DNA of 64,000 nt from CANMXU01 sp052030545 (GTDB lineage Bacteria; Pseudomonadota; Gammaproteobacteria; Enterobacterales; Alteromonadaceae), in NCBI RefSeq assembly GCF_052030545.1, contig NZ_JBPDIH010000006.1, positions 62,001 to 126,000 of the forward strand. Direction: 5' to 3'. Position 1 is the stretch's first letter. Each line of letters begins with the position of its first letter. Of this stretch, positions 34,539 through 45,000 are shown one piece after another. A model generated the notes under the pieces. It did no database searches and was not told the DNA's origin. It saw nothing but the letters and a program-made list of their open reading frames with translations. The translations under genes and the position numbers were made by a program.

Positions 34539-36875
34539 ATGCGCAAACTGCACTTGCTTTTGTTTACCTTATTCGTTTCTGGCTGTGCCACAATTGGCAT
34601 CTATGAATTTGATAAACGCTTTGGTCATTCTGATCATAATAATCGCCAAATCAATCAAATAACTCAAAGTCAAAAACAACACTTTAGCGAAGTTATTAAA
34701 CCTATTATTGATAATCGCTGCGTGGTTTGTCATGGCTGCTTCGACGCACCTTGTCAGTTAAAGCTTGAAACTCCACTTGGCTTAGAGCGTGGCGCTAGTA
34801 AAGTCAAAGTATACGACGGCTCGAGGCTATCTACCATCAAACCAACCGGTTTTATCGAAAACAACAGTAATATTGACTATTGGCGCGCGGAAGGTTTTTT
34901 CCCGGTATTAAATGAACGTAGCCAAACAAAAGCAGCTAATTTGGAAGCCAGTGTTTTCTATCAAATGTTAGCACTAAAAAAAGCACACCCATTACCTGAT
35001 ACACCTTTGTTAGATGAAAGCTTTGATTTAGGTTTAGATCGACGACAACAGTGCCCGACCATTGAAGAGTTTCAGCGATATCAGCAAAAAACACCGTTAG
35101 CCGGCATGCCTTATGGCCTACCAGGACTTGACGACAGCGAACATAACTTATTAACCGATTGGCTTGCACAAGGCGCTTATAACTACATAGACAATCAGTT
35201 AACTGTAGACGAGCAGTTAATGGTTGACCGCTGGGAAGCCTTTTTAAACAACGACAATCTGAAAAATCAATTGGTTGCGCGTTATTTATATGAGCACCTA
35301 TATTTAGCCAACCTGTATTTTGATGAAAATGCTCATCGTTATTTCACACTCGTTCGCTCACGCACACCTGTAGGCCAACCAATTGAGCCAATAATATCGA
35401 GACGCCCCTATGATGAGCCAAATGTCGACCGTGTATATTATCGCTTAACACTCAATACTAATACGGTGATTGCCAAGCGCCATATGCCATATCGCTTTGA
35501 TAACGACAAACTAACCCGTTACCAAGAATTATTTATGATGCCTAACTATCAAGTAACCCAACTACCAAGTTACGAAATAGAGTCTGCATCAAACCCATTT
35601 AAAACCTTTAAAGACTTGCCGGTTAAATCACGTTATCAGTTTTTATTAGATGAAGCGCAATTCACTATTATGAACTTTATTAAAGGCCCTGTTTGTCGCG
35701 GACAAATTGCCTTGAATGTCATCAATGATCATTTTTGGGTTTTCTTTACGGATCCTGAAAACATCGAGCTGTACCATATTGACCAATTTCTAGCGACACA
35801 AACCGACCATTTAACCTTACCCGCAGCAACGAGTGACGGCTTATTAAGTATTTTAAATTGGCATGACTATGCGAAACGCCAACAAGCCTACTTAAACGAC
35901 AGACAAGCCTATATTCTTTCATTAGAAGATACGCCGAAAAATGATTTAGACTTAGATCTTATTTGGCAAGGCAATGGTAACCCTAATGCTGCATTAACCA
36001 TTTTTAGACACTTCGACAGTGCTTCTGTATTAAAAGGTCCTATTGGTGATAACCCTAAAACCACATGGGTAATCGATTATCCTTTAATGGAGCGTATTCA
36101 TTATTTATTAGTAGCGGGTTTTGATGTTTATGGCGATGTTAGCCACCAATTAAAAACACGCTTATATATGGATTTTTTACGACTTGAAGGTGAAAGTAAT
36201 TTTATAGCCTTACTGCCTAAAAAAGACAGAAAACCCACTTTCGAAAGCTGGTATCAAAACACCAATAACGCAATTTCAGGCTATAGCTATGGCAACGAGT
36301 CAGCTGAAATTCCTCAGTCCAATATTAACTATCAAACTGCTAATACTAAAATTGAGTTACAAACATTGCTCAGCCAACATGTTAGCCAATCAATAACCGA
36401 TAAGGTAAGTATTACTGACGATATTAAGACTCAGCCGCTGTTAGCAAAACTCGCCAAAATGAAAGGAAAAACGTTAACCTTGTTGCCACAAACCAGTATT
36501 TTACGCGTTCACGGCAACAATAATTCCAGCTATTACACACTAATAAAGAACAGTAGTCACAGTAACGTTGCTCACTTATTTTTGGAAGATAAACGTCGCG
36601 TGCCAGAGCGCGATACGTTAACAGTAGCTAAAGGCATTGTTGGTACTTATCCGAATGCTTTTTTTGATGTCAGCGACCAGCAGTTAGCACAATTTGTCGA
36701 TTCATTACATAACATGACCAATAACAGCGACTATCAACGACTAAAAGATAATTTTGCCATTCGCCGCACCGATAATAATTTTTGGCAGTATGCTGATCAA
36801 TTACACACTTGGTATCAAAAGCATCAGCCATTAGATTACGGCTTATTAGACTTTAATCGCCTTGAGAACAAATAA
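34539..36875 (+). CDS. cti: Fatty acid cis/trans isomerase Cti (haem lipoprotein)
   Basis: 778 residues, the normal Cti size. The N-terminus ends in a lipobox FVSGC (Cys16), so the protein is likely lipid-anchored in the periplasm rather than soluble. The cytochrome c-type haem site is C61-V-V-C64-H65, just after the signal, as in Pseudomonas and Vibrio Cti. The long C-terminal part has RTPVGQPIEPI and GFDVYGDVSHQLKTRLYMDFLR, family features. It converts cis-unsaturated phospholipid acyl chains to trans to stiffen the membrane under solvent or temperature stress. It depends on the Ccm system encoded just upstream. Confidence 0.93.
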   Translation: MRKLHLLLFTLFVSGCATIGIYEFDKRFGHSDHNNRQINQITQSQKQHFSEVIKPIIDNRCVVCHGCFDAPCQLKLETPLGLERGASKVKVYDGSRLSTIKPTGFIENNSNIDYWRAEGFFPVLNERSQTKAANLEASVFYQMLALKKAHPLPDTPLLDESFDLGLDRRQQCPTIEEFQRYQQKTPLAGMPYGLPGLDDSEHNLLTDWLAQGAYNYIDNQLTVDEQLMVDRWEAFLNNDNLKNQLVARYLYEHLYLANLYFDENAHRYFTLVRSRTPVGQPIEPIISRRPYDEPNVDRVYYRLTLNTNTVIAKRHMPYRFDNDKLTRYQELFMMPNYQVTQLPSYEIESASNPFKTFKDLPVKSRYQFLLDEAQFTIMNFIKGPVCRGQIALNVINDHFWVFFTDPENIELYHIDQFLATQTDHLTLPAATSDGLLSILNWHDYAKRQQAYLNDRQAYILSLEDTPKNDLDLDLIWQGNGNPNAALTIFRHFDSASVLKGPIGDNPKTTWVIDYPLMERIHYLLVAGFDVYGDVSHQLKTRLYMDFLRLEGESNFIALLPKKDRKPTFESWYQNTNNAISGYSYGNESAEIPQSNINYQTANTKIELQTLLSQHVSQSITDKVSITDDIKTQPLLAKLAKMKGKTLTLLPQTSILRVHGNNNSSYYTLIKNSSHSNVAHLFLEDKRRVPERDTLTVAKGIVGTYPNAFFDVSDQQLAQFVDSLHNMTNNSDYQRLKDNFAIRRTDNNFWQYADQLHTWYQKHQPLDYGLLDFNRLENK

Positions 36876-36920
36876 CCAAAAAGAAGCAAAAGCACACTAT
36901 TTAAAAGTATCACCTAAAAT

Positions 36921-36948
36921 AAAAACCTATTTGTAGAAATAGGTTTTT
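36921..36948 (+). terminator. Terminator after cti
   Basis: A perfect 12-bp stem (AAAAACCTATTT / AAATAGGTTTTT) with a GTAG loop, 45 nt after the stop; the stem end supplies the T-tract. Confidence 0.85.
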
Positions 36949-37123
36949 CGCTAAGCAACTTATTTTTATCACTATTATTTAGGTGCGAAAATAATGGGAA
37001 AAATAATTCCTTTTTTCTGATGAAAAATAGCGATTTCACACTATAGTTAAAATAGTGCCGAGGTAACTAAAAAATAAAATATAAGGCACTTAATAATACT
37101 CTCTATTCGCTAAAGGAAATGTT

Positions 37124-37810
37124 ATGACTCGTCTTGCTTTACTGCTTTGTAGTTGCTTGTCTGTTCAAGCATATGCGTATAACGACGTGTCACTTTCAAC
37201 TGAAAGCCCTACTGCTTTAAGCACTATAGTGAATAACGATCTTAATATTTACAAACAGAATAATGCCGTTAACTCATCAGAAGCATCTCAACTGTCAACA
37301 ACAAAATTTGGCTCAATTAGCGCCAGTGAATTTAGAGACAATAAACTTACCTTTGACGATTTCAACGACAACAATTCAATTGAAAATAACATCATTGGCG
37401 GCAGTACAACATACCAAATCGGTCGCTTTAGCGCTGAAACAGGCATAATCAATAAATTGCCTTCGTCACCATTACAGCCATTAACAGACAACAAACAGTA
37501 CTTTCTACAAGGCAGTTATTCAGTGGTGCAAAAAGAAAAGTTAAATATTGCGGTGTTAGCTAAAATAGAAACAATAGACGTTAAGCAAACAAGCTTAAGT
37601 TACGTGCCAAATAATATTGCCGGACAAAAAGAGCTGTTAGACAGTTCAACCAATACCACGGTAGGTTTTATCGGTTTTTACTCGTTAACGCCACAATGGG
37701 CTATTGTTGGTGCGCTTACTAGCTCGCAAAATAGTCCGGAAGAGTTAGGGATAGTGAACGAAAGTGAAGCCAATCATTCTGCGCTAATTGGCACCACTTA
37801 TTCGTTTTAA
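37124..37810 (+). CDS. Small exported protein, probably beta-structured, unknown function
   Basis: 228 residues. A signal peptide (about 1-18, ending QAYAY) is followed by an Asn/Ser-rich linker (about 20-90). The second half has five or six amphipathic strands (TTYQIGRFSAETGI, YFLQGSYSVVQ, LNIAVLAKIET, TTVGFIGFYSL, QWAIVGALTSS) and a C-terminal Phe (GTTYSF), the pattern of a short outer-membrane barrel. A GGAAATGTT site precedes the ATG. I recognise no family. It ends 9 nt from the convergent response regulator. Confidence 0.6.
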   Translation: MTRLALLLCSCLSVQAYAYNDVSLSTESPTALSTIVNNDLNIYKQNNAVNSSEASQLSTTKFGSISASEFRDNKLTFDDFNDNNSIENNIIGGSTTYQIGRFSAETGIINKLPSSPLQPLTDNKQYFLQGSYSVVQKEKLNIAVLAKIETIDVKQTSLSYVPNNIAGQKELLDSSTNTTVGFIGFYSLTPQWAIVGALTSSQNSPEELGIVNESEANHSALIGTTYSF

Positions 37811-37819
37811 ATCGACGGT

Positions 37820-38575
37820 TTAGGTCGCTGAACCATTGAGGATATAACCTTTACCCCAAACCGTTTCAATTTTAGTTTTCTTCATACCTTTTTTGGCCAA
37901 CTTATCGCGCAACGTTGAAATGCGTACATCGATAGTTCGCTCTAAGCCATTGTATTCACGACCTAATAATAAGTTGTAAATTTGATCACGGGTTAATACT
38001 TTACCTTCATTACTTAACAACAATAATAGCAATTGAAACTCAAAGCCACTTAAACGAATGCTTTGACCTTTCACTTTACATTGTTGTGATTGCGGAAATA
38101 AGGCAATGTCTCCGACTTCAATTTTCTCTGGCGATTGCTCTTCAGTTAGCTGACTAACACGACGAGTTAATGCCTCGATACGCGCTTTTAAAATGTTGAT
38201 CGAAACAGGCTTGATCAAATAATCATCGGCACCTAAACCTAAAGCCGTAATTTGGTCACTTTCACTATTTCTTGAGGTAACAATTAATAGTGGGCCTTTA
38301 AATGCTTCACGAATTGTTTGGCAAAGGGAAAAACCGTCAACACCCGGTAAACTTATATCTAAAATAATGATCTCAGGCTTAAAGTTCATCACGGCATTAT
38401 GAGCACTTTCACCACAAAAGACCTGATTGACAGTATAACCAACACGTTCAAGCGAAGACTTTAACAATGCCGAGACCATGCGATCGCTTTCTATTAATAA
38501 AATAGAATAGGCATTATTTGGTGCTTCAACATTTACGTTTACTGGCGATTCACTTTGCTCAGGAAGTGACAACAT
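37820..38575 (-). CDS. OmpR/PhoB-family response regulator (orphan)
   Basis: 251 residues from the ATG at 38575, which has GGAG seven bases upstream; the longer frame lacks a site. The receiver domain (about 25-140) has phospho-acceptor Asp73 in IILDISLPGVDG, the conserved Lys in DDYLIKPVS and Ser/Thr in VTSRNS. A winged-helix DNA-binding domain follows (about 155-250, RLSGFEFQLLLLL, ERTIDVRISTLRDKL, ETVWGKGYIL). No histidine kinase is adjacent, so the signal and targets are unknown. The N-terminal 24 residues are an unstructured extension. Confidence 0.92.
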   Translation of the reverse strand: MLSLPEQSESPVNVNVEAPNNAYSILLIESDRMVSALLKSSLERVGYTVNQVFCGESAHNAVMNFKPEIIILDISLPGVDGFSLCQTIREAFKGPLLIVTSRNSESDQITALGLGADDYLIKPVSINILKARIEALTRRVSQLTEEQSPEKIEVGDIALFPQSQQCKVKGQSIRLSGFEFQLLLLLLSNEGKVLTRDQIYNLLLGREYNGLERTIDVRISTLRDKLAKKGMKKTKIETVWGKGYILNGSAT

Positions 38576-39014
38576 GTTTTTCTCCGCATTCTCGCTAAAT
38601 ATATACAACGCCAGTAGTTTAAAGGAAGAAAGCGCACGCCACTGTAACTAAAGTGTAACCTTGGGAATGGATTTGTTATCACAACCATGTTAAATGGCTA
38701 GCATTAATTATTATTGTACCAATGCACAAAAATTAAATATTCTTACTTACCATTTTTCATGGTCTTACAACTAGCATCACTAAGATTGGCTCAATTAAGG
38801 CTATAAAAATGTAATATCACTTTGTAAAAGCCTAAGCTTTTATTTTGCCTAAATTTAACCAGTTCTTTTTACTGAATGTGAAGTTGTAAATAAGGAATGC
38901 GCATTTTATCAACACATTTATGCGACGACAGCGCCATGCTTTTTCGGAGTGTAACAAACTAGTAAGTAGCAAAAGTTAATAGTACAAAGAAACAATAATA
39001 AAAAGATGGTTGCA
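38576..39014. other. Intergenic region upstream of the response regulator
   Basis: About 440 nt with no plausible open frame. It should hold the promoter of the minus-strand regulator. It also contains a compact TAAAAGC/GCTTTTA hairpin with T-rich exit at 38825-38842; no gene visible in the protein-coding sense ends there. Confidence 0.5.
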
Positions 39015-39043
39015 TAAAAAAGCCTATCAATAATGACAGGCTT
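39015..39043 (-). terminator. Terminator of the acyl-CoA dehydrogenase gene
   Basis: On the minus strand AAAGCCTGTCA and TGATAGGCTTT pair (one mismatch) around TTAT and exit into T residues, 35 nt after the stop. Confidence 0.85.
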
Positions 39044-39077
39044 TGTAGGGGATAATAAATAGAGCTTAGAGTTTGTT

Positions 39078-40859
39078 TTAAAAGAGCTCGTCTTCAATAT
39101 CAAATAAAGTATCGCTACCTGCTCTTATCGACGCAATTAAACTATGACGACGCGGTAATAATTTAGCAAAATAATAACGAGCTGTTTTAATTTTACTTAA
39201 GTAGAAGTCATCACCACTGTCTTGTTTGGCAAACGATTGTTCTGCCATTTTTGCCCACATGTAAGCCATGGCGGTATAACCGAAAGTATGAAGATAGTCG
39301 TTTGCAGCACTTCCTAATTCATTAGCATTGCTTTGCGCGGCAGTTAATGCTTCTTCACTTATCTGCGCTAAGTCACTAATTGCATCCGCTAATGGTCCAA
39401 TAAACTCACGCATATTATCGGCATTGGTTTGTGCAATATAGGCTTGTACTTCTTCAATAAACACCTTAAGTAGCTCACCTTTACTACCAGCAACTTTACG
39501 CGCTAATAAGTCCATTGCTTGCACACCGTTGGTACCTTCATATATTTGTGAAATACGCGTATCACGCACTAATTGCTCTTGACCCCATTCACGAATGAAA
39601 CCATGACCACCAAAAACTTGTTGGCCAGCAACTGTGCTTTCAAAACCTAAGTCAGTAAAGAAGGCTTTGGCAATTGGCGTCATAAGCGCAACTAATGCCT
39701 CACCTTTTTGTTTAGCTTCGCCTTCGCCATAAGTGGCTAAATCTAGCTGCATCGCAATGTAAGTTGACAACGCTCGGCTACCTTCGTTCATCGCTTTCAT
39801 GTTTAATAACATACGACGCACATCACCGTGCACCATAATTGAATCAGCTGCTTTATCTGGGCTTTTCGCGCCAGTTAAAGAACGACCTTGAATGCGTTCT
39901 TTAGCGTACTCAAGTGCATTTTGATAGGAACGAACTGCCGCACCTAAACCTTGAATGCCAACACCGATGCGTTCAAAGTTCATCATGGTGAACATACACG
40001 CTAAACCTTTATTTAACTCGCCAACTAAATAGCCTTTTGAGTCATCAAAGTTCATTACACACGTTGAAGACGCATGAATACCCATTTTGTGTTCAATTGA
40101 GCCACAACTTACGTTGTTGCTGTCACCTAATGAGCCATCTTCATTAACATTTATTTTAGGGACTAGAAATAGTGAAATACCGCGAGGACCTGCTGGCGCG
40201 TCTGGCAATTTCGCCAAGACTAAATGAATAATATTTTCGGTAAGGTCATGCTCGCCACCGGTGATGAAAATTTTGTTACCGGTAACTAAATAGCTGCCGT
40301 CTTCTTGAGGAATGGCTTTTGTGCGGATCATACCAAGATCGGTACCGGCATGTGCTTCTGTTAAACACATGCTAGCGGCCCAGTCACCTGCGTACATACG
40401 GGTTAAGTATTTTTCTTTAAGTTCTGCACTACCATGTTTAGCAAGCGATAAACCAGCGCCTGCCGTTAAACCTGGGTACAAAGAAAATGAAATATCGGCT
40501 GAACATAACATTTCTTCGTGCAGCGCAGTGATCATTTTAGGCATGCCCATGCCGCCGTATTCAGGATCACCACCTAACGCCGTCCAACCGCCTTGTGCAT
40601 AAGTGTTAAATGCGTCTTTATAACCAGGTGCTGTGGTAACTTTTCCATTGTCAAAACTAACACCAATTTCGTCACCTTGTCGTGCGATAGGGGCAACTTC
40701 TTGTTCTGCAATTTTTGCACATTCTTGCAAAATAGCGTCGGCGGTATCACGGTCAACACGTTCAGCTAAAATAGGTAATGACTGCCATAACTCTTCAGAC
40801 TTAAATACGTCATACAACAAAAAACTCATATCTTTCAAAGGAACTTGATATTCAGCCAC
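39078..40859 (-). CDS. Acyl-CoA dehydrogenase, long form with C-terminal extension
   Basis: 593 residues, about 200 longer than classical medium-chain enzymes, and of the type beginning YQVPLKDMSFLLYDVF. It has the FAD-binding MCLTEAHAGTDLG motif (about 160-175), the substrate-pocket region FERIGVGIQGLG, and the catalytic Glu in QIYEGTNGVQAMDL near residue 435, then a helical C-terminal domain. It oxidises acyl-CoA to enoyl-CoA in beta-oxidation, passing electrons to ETF. The same family includes 3-methylmercaptopropionyl-CoA dehydrogenase (DmdC) of DMSP breakdown; sequence alone does not separate these. It stands alone, with its own terminator. Confidence 0.9.
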   Translation of the reverse strand: MAEYQVPLKDMSFLLYDVFKSEELWQSLPILAERVDRDTADAILQECAKIAEQEVAPIARQGDEIGVSFDNGKVTTAPGYKDAFNTYAQGGWTALGGDPEYGGMGMPKMITALHEEMLCSADISFSLYPGLTAGAGLSLAKHGSAELKEKYLTRMYAGDWAASMCLTEAHAGTDLGMIRTKAIPQEDGSYLVTGNKIFITGGEHDLTENIIHLVLAKLPDAPAGPRGISLFLVPKINVNEDGSLGDSNNVSCGSIEHKMGIHASSTCVMNFDDSKGYLVGELNKGLACMFTMMNFERIGVGIQGLGAAVRSYQNALEYAKERIQGRSLTGAKSPDKAADSIMVHGDVRRMLLNMKAMNEGSRALSTYIAMQLDLATYGEGEAKQKGEALVALMTPIAKAFFTDLGFESTVAGQQVFGGHGFIREWGQEQLVRDTRISQIYEGTNGVQAMDLLARKVAGSKGELLKVFIEEVQAYIAQTNADNMREFIGPLADAISDLAQISEEALTAAQSNANELGSAANDYLHTFGYTAMAYMWAKMAEQSFAKQDSGDDFYLSKIKTARYYFAKLLPRRHSLIASIRAGSDTLFDIEDELF

Positions 40860-41022
40860 AACTCTCTCCTGGAAGCAAAACTAGATTAAAACAATCAATT
40901 CAAACATGCGTTTGAATATACAGAAATATTAAAAAATGTAAAGCAGAATCAAAAAATATTCCGTCGCTTAAAAAATAATAGGTTAAGATTAATACTATGG
41001 ATAATAAAACTTACGAGCTTAG

Positions 41023-42054
41023 ATGAAACTGCTTGCATTGCTATTGATAACGGCTTTGTTATTGCCAACAACGGCTTATGCAAAGCAAATGAGTTTTAGC
41101 CGAACCAAAGATGCAGACAATTATCTTTTTGCTTACCAATGGTTAGATCACAACAAGCAATTGCAACAGCTCGAATTTACCATTAATAAAAAAGCCTTAT
41201 TCGGTAAGTTTCGAAACTTTCGCAGTTACAAAGCTGATATTGCCCAACAGCATATTTTGTACGGCATTAAAAAAGCAGTAGCGAAAAAGCCACTTGAAAA
41301 CGCACAGTTAAGGTTTGAAAATCAAGACGGCCAAACCATCATTCATATCGTGGGAGACACCCCCGAAGCAATTGAAAGTGCGCAGCAACAATTAACCCAA
41401 TTAAAAGACCAAGTCACGACAGAGCATCTCAAAGAAAGCTTTTATCACACATTTGAACTTTACGATCAAAGCCAAGGGATCAAACCTGATCATGTGCGCA
41501 TTGCTAATAATTCAGTCGTTGATTTAAAGCCACTCAAACCGATACTGTTGTCAAAATTTTCGATTAAAAATATTCGCAATGCCACCAATTACACCTTAGG
41601 TTTTGTGCAAAACATTCCCTATGCCACGTTGGAGTCTAGGCTTTCTTCTTCGGGTGCAGGTTTTAACCCGCCATTAAAACTACTTTATGAAAATCAAGGC
41701 GACTGCGACAGTAAAGTCACCTTAACCGCAGCGCTGCTTAGAAGCTTAATGCCACGAGTCAAAATGGTGATGATCTTTTTAGATCAACATGCCCTTATCG
41801 GTGTTAATGTAAAACCTGAAGGTGATGATATTTTTATTAACCATCAAGGTGAAATTTATGTGCTTGCAGAGCCGACAGGTCCGCAGTTATTAACTTTAGG
41901 GAATTTAGCGCCAACATCAGAGTTGGCGATATTGAATGGTCATTACAGTGTTGAAAACTACCACGCGCTTGCCCCACAAACACCACTAAATAGCGAAACT
42001 ACAGAGCAAGTTGAAGGCACAAGGCAACAAAAAGAAAGCATGCAACAGCCTTAA
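41023..42054 (+). CDS. Exported transglutaminase-like protein
   Basis: 343 residues. A signal peptide (1-20, ending AYAKQ) is followed by a beta-rich domain and then a transglutaminase/cysteine protease-like core at about residues 190-290. This has Cys228 in NQGDCDSKVTL, His256 in DQHALIGV and an acidic residue, Glu283, in LAEPTG where Asp is usual. The arrangement strongly resembles microbial transglutaminase-like superfamily proteins, which can be proteases or cross-linkers. The C-terminal 40 residues are polar and probably disordered. No operon partner. The function is unknown. Confidence 0.72.
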   Translation: MKLLALLLITALLLPTTAYAKQMSFSRTKDADNYLFAYQWLDHNKQLQQLEFTINKKALFGKFRNFRSYKADIAQQHILYGIKKAVAKKPLENAQLRFENQDGQTIIHIVGDTPEAIESAQQQLTQLKDQVTTEHLKESFYHTFELYDQSQGIKPDHVRIANNSVVDLKPLKPILLSKFSIKNIRNATNYTLGFVQNIPYATLESRLSSSGAGFNPPLKLLYENQGDCDSKVTLTAALLRSLMPRVKMVMIFLDQHALIGVNVKPEGDDIFINHQGEIYVLAEPTGPQLLTLGNLAPTSELAILNGHYSVENYHALAPQTPLNSETTEQVEGTRQQKESMQQP

Positions 42055-42086
42055 TTGACTGTTACACAGCTTTTAATTTTATCGAT

Positions 42087-45000
42087 TTATCCATCTCTTA
42101 AGGTAGTAATTTTTTGTCGTGAAAAAACTGGATACAACACTGGCAATACAACTAAGGTTAATAATGTTGCCGTAAACAAACCACCAACAATCACAGTTGC
42201 TAGAGGACGCTGAATTTCTGCCCCTACGCCAGATGACATTAACATTGGAATTAACCCTAAAGCAGAGGTAATTGCCGTCATCAATACCGGCCTTAAACGT
42301 GAAACTGCACCGTCAAACACTGCCTGTTGCGTTGCTAAACCTTGCTTAATGCGCTGGTTAATACTGTCAACCATCACCACACCATTTAAGACAGCAACAC
42401 CAAATAAGGTAATAAAGCCAACCGAGCTTGGCACCGACAGATACTGATCATAAAGATAAAGTGAAAAAATTCCGCCAATAATGGCAAGTGGCACATTCAC
42501 CATTATCAGTAAGGCTTGATTAATTGAGCCGAAGGCCAAATAGAGCAGTAACGCAATTAAGGTAAGCGACAGAGGAATAACGATGCTAAGACGTGTTTGT
42601 GCCCGCTGCTGACTTTCAAACTGGCCGCCGATTGACACACTGTAAGTTGCTGGCAACTCAACTTCATCGGCAATACGGCTACGTATGTCAGCAACAACAT
42701 TGCCCATATCTCGCCCTTGAACGTTAGCTTGGATAACAACTCGGCGCTGCACATCGTCACGACGCACTTGTGGCGGGCCAGCTTCAAAACTAACCGTTGC
42801 AACATCAGTCAATTTTACCCAAGCACCTGTCGGTGACTGAATTCTTAATGCTGAAATCGCGTCAATAGAGTTACGACTAGATTCTGCTAAACGTACATAA
42901 ATATCGTAACGTTCATTGCCGCTGATGATTTGTCCGGCACTAACACCGCCTATACCGTCTTGCACTAAAGACATGATATCGCCAACCGATAAACCAAAGC
43001 GAGAAAGTTGTTGCCGTTTGGGTTTAACAACCAGTTGCGCTTCACCCGCAATTTGCTCCATCGCGACACCTTGCGTGCCACTCACTTGTTTAATAACCGC
43101 AGCAATTTCTTCACCTTTAGTCGCTAATACCGCTAAATCTGGGCCAAATAATTTAATTGCCAGCTGCGCTTTTACCCCCGACAATAACTCGTCAACTCTG
43201 GTTGCAATCGGCTGTGAAAAATTAAATAACAAGCCCGGAAAAACCGCAAGTTCAGCTTCCATCAGCTGTTGCAATTGCCCCCGATTTTTTGCACTTTGCC
43301 ATTCGCTTGTCGGTTTAAGGCCAATATAAATCTCAATATTATTAACGGGCTCAGGGTCGCCGCCTAGTTCAGGTCGTCCAATTCGACTAAGAGCATACTC
43401 AACCTCAGGAAACGCCAAAAGCTTTTGCTCTAAGATTGGCGCGACCAGTAAACTAGTATCTAAACTTGTTGATGGCGCCAGTGTAACCCTTAAATTAAGC
43501 GTGCCTTCTTCTAACTCTGGCACAAATTCAGTGCCTATTTTAGGGAGCAAACTTATCGCTAATACCAGTAATATCGCGCTACAAACCACTACCGTTTTCT
43601 TATAACTTGTTGCGATTAACAATAGCTGTCGGTAACCTTTTTCAACAGGAGTAATAATCGATATTTGTTGCTTAACGACCCCTTTTCTAAACAGGAAAGT
43701 TGCCAAAGCAGGCACAATAATTAACGCCACCACTATCGCACAGATCACCGCTAAAATAATGCTTATTGCCATAGGTTGAAATAATTTAGCTTCGACCCCT
43801 TCAAAACTAAATAATGGCATAAATACCACTAAAATAATGACTGTGGCAAAAAATACCGGCCGAGCAACTTCACTTACGGCAGCTTTAACTAACTGTGGTA
43901 AGTCAATATTGTTTATCTCTGCTTTTTGTAGACGTTTAAAAATGTTTTCCACTACCACAACCGAGCCATCTACTAACATGCCAATGGCAACAGCTAAACC
44001 GCCCAGCGACATTAAATTGGCTGACAATTCAAACCAAGCCATCAGCATTAAAGTGACAGCAATTGAGATCGGAATTGAAATCAGCACTAAAAAGGTCGCA
44101 CTTAAATTCATTAAAAATAATGCCAACACAATGACAATAAAAATAAACGCCAAGGCTAACGACGTAATCACCGTATCTAGGGCTTTGATGATTAAACTTG
44201 ATTGGTCATAAATCGGTTGAAAATGCACTCCTTCAGGTAACGCTTGATTAATTAATGCCACTCTTGCATTAATACCATCAATGGTCGCTTTAGTATTTGC
44301 GCCAATGCGTTTTAATACAATGCCCGATACCACCTCACCTAATGCCTCAGTCTGATCTTGTGCATTTCGGATGGTCATACTGACAGCCCCTTGGCGTATC
44401 TCACTGCCTAAGGTGACTTCGGCAATATCGGCAATGGTGATCACCGTGCCTTCATCGGTTTTAACCGGCACTTGTTTAATATCGCTAATGCCTGCTTGCC
44501 CACCTGAAAACCAACCAGTGCCGCGCACCACAAGTTGCTCATGAGCGCGATTCATATACCAACCACCAACATTGCGATTGTTGTTTTCCAGTGCTTCAAC
44601 AACATCGTCTTGGCTAAGTTGGTAGGCCAGTAACTGACTCGGGTTAATATTGACTTGATATTGCAATACTTGACCACCAAATGATAAAACATCGGTGACG
44701 CCGTCAACTGGCATGATCATCAATTTCACTAACCAATCATTTAAACTTCTCAGCGCCATTGCGTCGTAACCTGAGTCTTTATCAGCGGTAATTAAGTATT
44801 GAAAAACTTGCCCAAGCCCTGAGGTATTGGGCCCCATTTCAGGAGAACCAATACCACTGGGGATCAGCTCTTTCGCTTGCTGTAAACGTTCAAATACCAA
44901 TTGCCGCGCAAAATAAATATCAACACTTTCGTCAAAAACAACCGTTACACCAGACAAGCCTGTTTTTGAAATAGAACGTACTTGTTCAACATCGGGCAAG

